Notes under the pieces: generated by a model | What the model saw: only the letters and a program-made list of their open reading frames with translations | Told to the model about the DNA's origin: nothing | Database searches by the model: none | Position numbers and translations under genes: made by a program | Shown: positions 33,948-40,958 of the stretch, in pieces | Numbering within the stretch: the first letter of the stretch is position 1 | How the letters are laid out: each line of letters begins with the position of its first letter | Assembly (NCBI RefSeq): GCF_014200175.1 | Contig: NZ_JACHBD010000001.1 | Location: 372,001 to 436,000 of the forward strand | Direction of reading: 5' to 3' | DNA length: 64,000 nucleotides | From: Rhizobium lentis | GTDB lineage: Bacteria; Pseudomonadota; Alphaproteobacteria; Rhizobiales; Rhizobiaceae

Positions 33948-36304
33948 TGGACGGACTAGCATCGAAGAGACCAGTGGGACTGCGCTCGTTTCGAGCAAAG
34001 TTCATCCTGGTCGTCGGTGGCGCCGTCCTTTTCGACCTGCTGGTCAGCGGCGGCCTGGCGCTTTGGAACGTTCAGAGGCTCTCGCGCGACGCGACGCTCG
34101 AAGTCGGCCAGGGCCTGGAAGCCGCTAGCCAGGAATACATCCGCACCTATGCCGATTCGACCGCAGCCCAGGTGAGCCTGCTTCTGCGGCAGGTTCACAA
34201 CGACGTCGACACCTTGGCAGGCGTGCTCCAGGCGCAGATCGACAATCCCACCCGCAATTCCGACGTCGGCACGGCGATCGCCCGCACATCTCCCGGCAGC
34301 GTCAACCTGTCTTACGACGAGAAGGGGAAATGGTCTCAGAACGCGCCCGGCTCCGCTTCGGTTGTCAGCGTTTGGGGTTATCTGCTCGGACAGGACCATC
34401 AGCCAAGGCCAGACATTAAGCGCGACATAGAGACAAGCGCAGTTCTCGATCTGGTTGCCCCGAGCCTGCTGCAGCATGGCGCTTCAAAGCTGCAGATGTA
34501 CTACATCGGACCGAAGGCGCGACCGATCTTCAGGACGGCGCCCTACACCGACCAGGCCCAGACCTTCGATCGCCTTTACCCTGGGCACAACGAGGCCGAT
34601 TTCTGGGACTTCTTTTTCCCCGGCCTTTATGAGTCCTGGCAAAGCTGGGCCAGGGACGCGAAAACGCGGCCGGTCGCCGACGACATCACCCAGACGGCGC
34701 CCTATACCGATGCCATCACCGGCAAGCTGATCGTCAGTTTCTTTCATCCGCTCTGGACCGCCGACCGGCAGGATGTCGCCGGGACGGCCGGCGCCGACAT
34801 CACGCTCGACCAGCTCGCCCAGACGGTGGAAAATGTGAAAGTCGCCCAGTCCGGCTTCGGATTCCTGGCAATGTCCGATGGCAACGTCGTCGCAATCAAC
34901 AGCACAGGCGAAAAGACGCTCGGCCTGGTTTCTGCGAGCGGCGCGAGCGGAACCGGCGTGACCGGGTTGGAGCGTTCGCTTAAAGGAAGCTCACAGCCTG
35001 CGATCGCGAAACTGGCGCTCGACCGCGAACAGGGCATTCAGCACCTGCTGTTGCAACGCGACGGCAACGAGGTTCCCTATATCGTCATCGTCAAGAAGCT
35101 GCCTGCGACCAATCTCTGGTCCAGCGGCCCGGTTCGGCAAGAGGCGATGCTGCTTGGGGTGGTTGTGCCGGAACGGGAAATCGACGCCTCCCTCTATGCC
35201 GCCCAGGCCAAGATTTCCGAGGCCACCAACCGGATCGTGATCTACCAGATCCTCGCAATCCTGATGTCGCTGCTGATCGTAGCGATCGCCGTGTTTGCGG
35301 CTTCGAAACGCATCACGAGCGGAATCAGCGCCCTTGCCGGTGCCGCCAAGCGGATCCAGGCGCAAGACTACTCGGTCAGAGTGGCGATAATGAGCAAGGA
35401 TGAGGTCGGTGCGGCCGGTGAAGCCTTCAATCGCATGGCCGAACAGATCAGCTATCACACCGAAAATCTAGAGCAGCTCGTGGAGGAACGAACGGCCCAG
35501 ATCGAAGATGCGAAGGAAGAGATTTCGGCACTGAACGCGCAGCTCCAGCGGGAAAACCGCCGGCTCGGAACGGAGCTCGCCGTCGCCGAGAGAATCCAGC
35601 TGATGGTTCTTCCGCTGCAACAGGAGCTGGAAGACTTTCAGGACATCGAGATCGCAGCCTATATGCGACCTGCCGAAGAAGTCGGCGGTGATTATTACGA
35701 CGTCTTGAAGCACGGAAAGCGGTTGAAGATCGGCATCGGCGACGTCACCGGCCATGGGCTTGAAAGCGGCGTGCTGATGCTGATGGTCCAATCCGTCGCT
35801 CGCGCCCTTCAGGAAGCAGGAAATACCGACGCCGTCGAATTTCTGGCGAATCTGAACAGCGCCCTGTTCAAGAACATTGTGCGGACCAGGATCGACAAGC
35901 ATCTGACGCTTGCCTTTCTCGACTATGACGGCAAAGACATGATCCTGTCAGGACAGCACGAGGAAGTCGTCATCGTGCGGGCAAACGGCGAGATTCAACG
36001 CATCGACACCATGGATCTCGGCATCCCGATCGGGTTGGAAGCCGATATTTCCGCCTTCATCAAAACCCGTGAAATAGCCTTCGAGAAAGGCGACCTGATA
36101 CTCCTGCATACCGATGGGGTGACGGAAGCCGAAAACGATGCGGGAGAACTGTTCGGCATGGAGCGCCTGTGCAGGGAAGCGCTCCGCCTGAAGGATCAGA
36201 GCGCTGAGAAAGTCGTTTCGGAAATTGTCGCGACATTAATGCTCTTCATCGGATCCCAGAAGATTTACGACGACATCACGCTTCTCGCAGTACGGCATAG
36301 GTGA
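33944..36304 (+). CDS. Membrane-anchored SpoIIE/PP2C phosphatase with Cache sensor and HAMP
   Basis: The 786-residue protein has a membrane helix at about 19-41, a periplasmic Cache-type sensor (about 45-425), a second helix (about 428-450), a HAMP domain (about 451-505), a coiled coil and a PP2C/SpoIIE phosphatase (about 548-785). Metal-binding motifs are present: EEVGGDYYDV near 580, GIGDVTGHGLESG near 600, LLHTDGVTEAEND near 722 and DDITLLAV at the end. Such phosphatases remove phosphate from STAS antagonists after an external signal. The neighbouring STAS proteins on both sides are the expected substrates. The start overlaps the methyltransferase stop. Confidence 0.93.
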   Translation: MMDGLASKRPVGLRSFRAKFILVVGGAVLFDLLVSGGLALWNVQRLSRDATLEVGQGLEAASQEYIRTYADSTAAQVSLLLRQVHNDVDTLAGVLQAQIDNPTRNSDVGTAIARTSPGSVNLSYDEKGKWSQNAPGSASVVSVWGYLLGQDHQPRPDIKRDIETSAVLDLVAPSLLQHGASKLQMYYIGPKARPIFRTAPYTDQAQTFDRLYPGHNEADFWDFFFPGLYESWQSWARDAKTRPVADDITQTAPYTDAITGKLIVSFFHPLWTADRQDVAGTAGADITLDQLAQTVENVKVAQSGFGFLAMSDGNVVAINSTGEKTLGLVSASGASGTGVTGLERSLKGSSQPAIAKLALDREQGIQHLLLQRDGNEVPYIVIVKKLPATNLWSSGPVRQEAMLLGVVVPEREIDASLYAAQAKISEATNRIVIYQILAILMSLLIVAIAVFAASKRITSGISALAGAAKRIQAQDYSVRVAIMSKDEVGAAGEAFNRMAEQISYHTENLEQLVEERTAQIEDAKEEISALNAQLQRENRRLGTELAVAERIQLMVLPLQQELEDFQDIEIAAYMRPAEEVGGDYYDVLKHGKRLKIGIGDVTGHGLESGVLMLMVQSVARALQEAGNTDAVEFLANLNSALFKNIVRTRIDKHLTLAFLDYDGKDMILSGQHEEVVIVRANGEIQRIDTMDLGIPIGLEADISAFIKTREIAFEKGDLILLHTDGVTEAENDAGELFGMERLCREALRLKDQSAEKVVSEIVATLMLFIGSQKIYDDITLLAVRHR

Positions 36305-36307
36305 GAC

Positions 36308-36868
36308 ATGACGGCCAAAATTTACGGTCTTGAATCTCTGGTAGACATCAGTCTGGATTCAGGCGCTCGCCTCACCTTGAGCGATGGGCCGCTTCAGCTT
36401 GGATGGAGGCATTCGGGAATGACGTCGGACTTCATCGCCGAGATCATGGCCCTGCCCTATTCCCGTTCGAAGAAGGATTACCTGCAGGCTCATCATGACA
36501 TCGGATATCTCAGCAACGAGCTGATCGAAAATGCCGTGAAATTTCGACAGCCGGGCGAGATCCTGATCGAAGCCGGCATGGTCAAGGGAAGCTTTTTGAT
36601 CAGAGTCCGGAACGCCATCGACCGCGCGACATCATCTCGCTTTCAGCAACTGCTGCAACGCCTGCAATCTAAGGAGCCTGGCCTTCTGCTTCTTGAGCAA
36701 ATCGAAGCCAACGCCATATCGTCAGCAGGCGGTTCCGGCCTGGGTTTGCTCACCCTTCTGAGCGATTACGATGCAAGGATGGCATGGACATTCGAAGAGA
36801 ATAACGACGAGCAGATCATACTGACGACGACAGCAGCCGTGGCGATGCCACCCTCCTCCAATTTGTGA
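36308..36868 (+). CDS. Slr1658-like regulator, HATPase-related, second copy
   Basis: The 186-residue protein matches my recollection of the family annotated as slr1658 superfamily regulators. It contains an N-box-like helix LSNELIENAVKFRQPGEILI (about 68-87) and a Gly-rich stretch AGGSGLGLLTLLSDYDA (about 137-153) placed like a G-box. It starts three bases after the phosphatase stop and ends seven bases before the STAS gene. The parallel to SiaB-type kinases, which oppose a PP2C phosphatase on a small STAS-like protein, is strong in layout. Kinase activity has to be inferred. Confidence 0.75.
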   Translation: MTAKIYGLESLVDISLDSGARLTLSDGPLQLGWRHSGMTSDFIAEIMALPYSRSKKDYLQAHHDIGYLSNELIENAVKFRQPGEILIEAGMVKGSFLIRVRNAIDRATSSRFQQLLQRLQSKEPGLLLLEQIEANAISSAGGSGLGLLTLLSDYDARMAWTFEENNDEQIILTTTAAVAMPPSSNL

Positions 36869-36875
36869 GCAAAGA

Positions 36876-37214
36876 ATGGAAATCAGCGACGAGAACTTCC
36901 GCGTATGGGCGGAAAAAAATGAAGTCTTTTTCGACGGCGTGTTCCGCCTGGCGGGACCCGATGCCTATGCGCCGATTTATTCATTGATAACAACCCTCCT
37001 TCACGAGGGGCACAAACAGGTGACCTTCGACCTGACCGGCCTCGAATTCCTCAATTCCTCGGGGATCAATCTCCTGGCGAAATTGACGATCGAAGCCAGA
37101 AAAATGGGCGACCTCCTCCTCATTGTGAAGGGCACCAACCAACATCCCTGGCAAGCGAAATCGCTGCCGAACCTGAAGAAGCTGCATCCGCTGCTCGATT
37201 TGCGCCTGGCGTGA
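36876..37214 (+). CDS. Slr1659-like STAS-type antagonist
   Basis: This 112-residue single-domain protein has the STAS core VTFDLTGLEFLNSSGINLLA (about 49-68), in which Ser61 or Ser62 is the expected phosphorylation site, followed by EARKMGDLLLIVKGT. Its size and sequence fit the slr1659 family, which occurs together with slr1658-type proteins. It is the last gene of the operon. In the proposed switch its phosphorylation state is set by the kinase-like protein and the PP2C phosphatase, and it would then bind a downstream target, perhaps the GGDEF-EAL protein. Confidence 0.82.
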   Translation: MEISDENFRVWAEKNEVFFDGVFRLAGPDAYAPIYSLITTLLHEGHKQVTFDLTGLEFLNSSGINLLAKLTIEARKMGDLLLIVKGTNQHPWQAKSLPNLKKLHPLLDLRLA

Positions 37215-37235
37215 GTTGGGAGAGGAACCTCTCCG

Positions 37236-37322
37236 TCCTCAATCCTGTGCCTGTCACAGGAACGTGGTTCATCACGGCGCAGGCGCGCCGTGGCTGGATT
37301 CCTGTGATAGGCACAGAACGAG
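37236..37322. repeat. Long palindromic repeat, copy 2
   Basis: The element contains CCTGTGCCTGTCACAGGAA near its left end and TTCCTGTGATAGGCACAG near its right end, with CGGCGCAGGCGCGCCGTGG between. It is related to the element at 26522-26652 and lies directly after the STAS gene, where it may end transcription of the signalling operon. Confidence 0.65.
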
Positions 37323-37403
37323 GATGAAGATGTTGGCGCAGCGAACTGCCTGCGGCAATGCCCCAGCGCAGCGCCCCCTGACTCTCCGCTATGCCCACCC
37401 CAC

Positions 37404-37995
37404 CCTCCGTTATGCTCGGCCTTGAACCGAGCATCCACGCGCACCCACCAGCGCCAGCGGCATGGGTCCTCGGGTCAAGCCCGAGGACGACGGAGATTGG
37501 GGTTGGCGTCTCGCCAGACTCAGCCGACTTACGAAGCGCACCACCTCGCTGAGCTACATCATGCGGCTACCATCACGCTCATCTTGTCCTCCCGTCGTGA
37601 CCCTGGGAATGCCTGGAGTGTGAGCTGACGACGATTCACTCCCACCTCCGTCATGCTCGGCCTTGCGCCGAGCATTCACACGGCGGCCGCCAACGCCTGC
37701 GGCATGGGTCCTCGGGTCAAGCCCTGGGATGACGGAGAGTGTGGCTGGCGTCTCGCCAAACTCAGCCGACTTACGAAGCGCACCGCCTCGCTGAGCTACA
37801 ACATGCGGCTACCACCACGCTCATCTTATCCTCGCGTCGTGCCCTGGGAATGCCGGAGTGTGAGGTGACGATGTCCCCCACCTCCGTTATGCTCGGCCTG
37901 TTGAACCGAGCTCCACACGGCCCACGCCAGCGGCACGGGTCCTCGGGTTCAAGCCCTGGGATGACGGAGATTGGGGTTGGCGTCTCGCCAAACTC
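37404..37995. repeat. Tandem array of a roughly 240-base repeat (two full copies and a partial)
   Basis: The sequence CCTCCGTTATGCTCGGCCTT or a close variant starts at 37404, 37645 and 37881, giving periods of 241 and 236 bases. The third copy stops near 37995. Each unit contains an inverted segment (CTCCGT.ATGCTCGG ... GATGACGGAG) and a shared tail with TTGGCGTCTCGCCA.ACTCAG and CCGACTTACGAAGCGCACC. No open frame is conserved among the copies. The rest of 37996-38364 holds no gene I can support. Confidence 0.85.
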
Positions 37996-38364
37996 GGCAA
38001 CCTCACAAGGCATGCCGCATCTTGGATGGTAACGGGTGCGCCGCTCCCAGTTGTCTCGCCGCCCTAATCCGCGGCCGCGGTTCCATGAACGAGCAACGGG
38101 CTATCTCCATGGTACTGCATGCTGCATAGCAGGCACGATCTCTCACCCAACCGGATGATTGCAATCACTGGTTCGGACTATAGTTTAGAGCAGGTTTCCG
38201 GCGACTCAATGCGAGATGTCGTCGATTGGGCTTCGATCTTCGCGACGAACTCTTTTTTAAGAGCATGCCCGAGCAAGCAGATGTGGCTGGTTTAAAGGAA
38301 CCTTCACGGCTCGAGCAGCTTTGACGGGTCCACAGACCCATCGGGATGTTGCAAAGGGAACGAC

Positions 38365-39303
38365 ATGCGCAAAACAATAGCAATAGGCCTGGCCGCCTTG
38401 ATCGCCATCTACTTTGTCGGCGGCATGAGCGCGAGACATGAGATTTTTCCTTGGCCGCAACTTTCCGCGCTGACGAAAATGGTTGGCGGCGAGAAGCCGG
38501 CGGCTCCAAGCCGTTATACTTTCGACGACAAGGAGCGACTCATCGGGGATGAATCAAAAACTCTTGTGACCTGCCCAGCTCAAACCGATCGAACTGCTGT
38601 CTTACTGCTTCTTGGCCAATCGAACGCTGCCAACTACGGTGGACAACGGCACCGGTCAGATTATGGCGCGCGTGTTGTAAACGCCTTTGACAAACGGTGC
38701 TTCATCGCGGCGTCGCCACTTCTTGGATCGACCAACACCAAGGGAGAGTACTGGACGCTTCTCGCCAACAAATTGATCGCATCGGGACAAAACGACAACG
38801 TCATCCTCGCACCTCTCGCATATGGCGGATCAGAGGTCGCACGATGGGCGGCAGGCGGTGACCTCAATCCGGCGCTGGTCGATACAATGAAACAGCTTCA
38901 GGATTCCGGCTATCGGGTAACGAGCGTGCTCTGGATGCAAGGAGAGGCCGACCTCGTTTTGGGCACCACTGCGGAGGACTATCAGGCACGTTTCGTGTCG
39001 ATGGTCGACACATTGCGCCAGCACGGCGTCGAAGCACCGGTTTACATTTCGATCGCATCGAAATGCCTCGAACCGAGCAACGGCGGCTTCAAGGAGCATA
39101 TTCCAGACAATGCCATCGTACGGGCGCAACTGGCCCTATCAAAAAGCGGCCGCGGTATTCGAGAGGGCGTAAACACCGACGCGTTGCTCAATGGAGACGA
39201 CCGCTACGACGATTGCCATATTGGGGGCTCAGGCGCGGAGAAAGTGTCGCGGGCCTGGCTGGACCTTCTGAGCGGCGATCGCCGCCTAGAAACCTCCGGG
39301 TAG
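38365..39303 (+). CDS. Secreted SGNH-type esterase (sialate O-acetylesterase-like)
   Basis: The 312-residue protein has an N-terminal hydrophobic anchor or signal (MRKTIAIGLAALIAIYFVGG). Its SGNH/SASA-type core has the nucleophile block LLLLGQSNAANYGG (about 80-93), the oxyanion segment VLWMQGEADLVLG and a catalytic Asp/His in YDDCHIGGSGAEKVS. Such enzymes remove acetyl groups from sugars or polysaccharides. Four cysteines occur in the mature part. It stands alone between the repeat array and a strong terminator, so its substrate cannot be read from its neighbours. Confidence 0.83.
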   Translation: MRKTIAIGLAALIAIYFVGGMSARHEIFPWPQLSALTKMVGGEKPAAPSRYTFDDKERLIGDESKTLVTCPAQTDRTAVLLLLGQSNAANYGGQRHRSDYGARVVNAFDKRCFIAASPLLGSTNTKGEYWTLLANKLIASGQNDNVILAPLAYGGSEVARWAAGGDLNPALVDTMKQLQDSGYRVTSVLWMQGEADLVLGTTAEDYQARFVSMVDTLRQHGVEAPVYISIASKCLEPSNGGFKEHIPDNAIVRAQLALSKSGRGIREGVNTDALLNGDDRYDDCHIGGSGAEKVSRAWLDLLSGDRRLETSG

Positions 39304-39362
39304 TCTTATCAGCAAATTCCCCCAGATCCGTGCCCATTCCTGCAGTAGCGGAATCCGAACAG

Positions 39363-39392
39363 CGAAATGCCCCGCCAGGACGGGGCATTTCG
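39363..39392 (+). terminator. Rho-independent-type terminator hairpin
   Basis: A perfect 12-base stem (CGAAATGCCCCG at 39363-39374, inverse at 39381-39392) has a 6-base loop, 60 bases after the esterase stop. The tail is TATTAG, so the T run is short. Confidence 0.75.
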
Positions 39393-39747
39393 TATTAGCT
39401 GATGCCGCCCTAATCAGCGATGCCACACCGGAGGGGAGCGACAGGTACAAGGATGACATAGTTCGGAAAATCTTCAATTTACCTGTACTTACTAATTCTA
39501 CCGCGGAACCTGTTTTGGATTGAGATCAACTCGACTTAAGACCTGAGGTCCAGGTTTTCGCGCCTTCGCGCGTTTCGGCCGTGGCTGCCCGCGCGGCGCG
39601 GCGCGCCGCTGTGCTTCATCTAAGACCATAGCCGCTACCCTGAACCGGACCTCAGTCCGATGTGCAACGCGCGATAGCAATCTATCTTTCGAGTCAGTTC
39701 ACGTCGTGCAGTGCACGGCATCTGATGGTCTCATTCGGAGGAAAACG
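39393..39747. other. Gene-free stretch upstream of the Gly-rich protein
   Basis: About 355 bases hold no supported gene. Near 39555-39615 the sequence is very GC-rich with short self-complementary runs (CGCGCGGCGCGGCGCGCC). The last 40 bases include the ribosome site GGAGGAAAACG for the gene at 39748. Confidence 0.5.
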
Positions 39748-40386
39748 ATGCGGATAGCAACCTTAGCGTCCCTGGCTGTGCTTTCGCTGGCGCTTGCAGC
39801 GAGCCCCGCAACGATTGTCGGGCTGGACATGGCCGCACTTGCAAAGGACGGCGGAAACGGCGGCGGCAATGGTGGCGGGGGCGGCAACGGCGGCGGTCAT
39901 GGCGGCGGCAACGGAAATGGTGGCGGCCAGAACAGCGGTTCAGATCACGGCAGTTCCAAATCGCAATCCGTGAGAGGCAAATCGTCAGAGGCAGCCGGCA
40001 AGAACAAGTCCGGCAAGACAGATACCGCAGCCAAAAGCACGAAAGAGAAGAACCTGTCGGCTCAGCTTAAGGGCCTGAATTCCTTGAAACGGAATTACCG
40101 GGCACTGATGAACACATCGGACCCGCGCATGGCTGCCATTTCGGCCTACGCCGTGGCCTACGCCCAGTATGAGCTCGACAACGGAATCGAGCCCGCAGCC
40201 GACGACCCCGTACTGGGCGATGCGGCGCTGGAGGATGCCTTGGCTTCAGCCACCAAAACCGGCGAGGTCAGCCCGGCGGTTCTGGACGAAGCCAAGACCA
40301 TTCTCGGAGTTGGCGACGCCGACGGCAAGATTGATCAGATCCGCACCTCGCTCGAGAACGCCGCGTCGACGACGTCAGATGAATAG
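39748..40386 (+). CDS. Secreted Gly-rich protein, unknown function
   Basis: This 212-residue protein has a signal peptide (MRIATLASLAVLSLALAASP) and then a low-complexity Gly/Asn-rich tract (about 36-68), a Ser/Lys-rich linker (about 68-105) and a helical Ala-rich C-terminal half (LKGLNSLKRNYRALMNTSDP, later AALEDALASATKTGEVSP). GGAGG precedes ATG 39748 at eight bases. Similar proteins occur in rhizobia as hypothetical exoproteins. A cell-surface or matrix role would fit the composition. It is followed by a strong terminator and is probably a single-gene unit. Confidence 0.75.
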   Translation: MRIATLASLAVLSLALAASPATIVGLDMAALAKDGGNGGGNGGGGGNGGGHGGGNGNGGGQNSGSDHGSSKSQSVRGKSSEAAGKNKSGKTDTAAKSTKEKNLSAQLKGLNSLKRNYRALMNTSDPRMAAISAYAVAYAQYELDNGIEPAADDPVLGDAALEDALASATKTGEVSPAVLDEAKTILGVGDADGKIDQIRTSLENAASTTSDE

Positions 40387-40442
40387 CCACGAGTGAGTTG
40401 CGAGCGGTGCGAAGCCACCGGAATAGCTTCGCACGAACTATA

Positions 40443-40488
40443 AGAGCATTTCCGATTTTGTTTGAGTTCGGAAATGCTCTATTTTTTT
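40443..40488 (+). terminator. Strong Rho-independent terminator
   Basis: A perfect 13-base stem (AGAGCATTTCCGA at 40443-40455, inverse at 40468-40480) is followed by seven T residues (40482-40488). It lies 56 bases after the Gly-rich protein gene. Confidence 0.88.
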
Positions 40489-40677
40489 GCCAACTCACTG
40501 GCAGGCCCTAAGGCTGGACCGCCATGTTCCGCATATTCTAATCCGCTTTCCCGGGCATGGGCCTCGCTGCCGCGCAAGGTCAGATCAGCCGGCGCCGACA
40601 TTGTTTGGTTGAACTGGCGGATGGCAATGCCTGATGTGGCACATCGGCTGCAATGGCTCTCGTCGGTCCGCCTCACC

Positions 40678-40769
40678 CTCCGTCATGCTCGGCCTTGAGC
40701 CGACCATCCACACCGCCCCCATCGACACCAGTGGCATGGATGCTCGGCTCAAGGCCGATCATGACGGAG
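40678..40769. repeat. Isolated copy of the palindromic unit of the 37.4-kb array
   Basis: Arms at 40678-40710 and 40737-40769 are near-perfect inverse complements of about 33 bases and carry the CCGTCATGCTCGGCCTTG core also found in the array at 37404-37995. The remaining gene-free sequence of 40387-40958 shows only this element and the terminator. Confidence 0.75.
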
Positions 40770-40958
40770 TATGGGATTTGCATTCCCGCCTAACCCGCCG
40801 CCACCGCTTTGGGGACCGCCGTGCCGCCTTGGCAGCGTGGCTCGCATGACCGGCTCCTCGTCGGTCGCCTCGTCTTCACGCGCCTCATCGTCTCGCATCT
40901 AATCCCTATAACTCCCCCGCACACCGGATACAGATGGGCGCGATCCCGCCAAGCCGCT

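Noticed and set aside
37404..37995. Repeat array considered as a CRISPR
   Set aside because: Units are about 240 bases, near-identical throughout and only two to three in number. There are no short repeats with unique spacers and no cas genes nearby.
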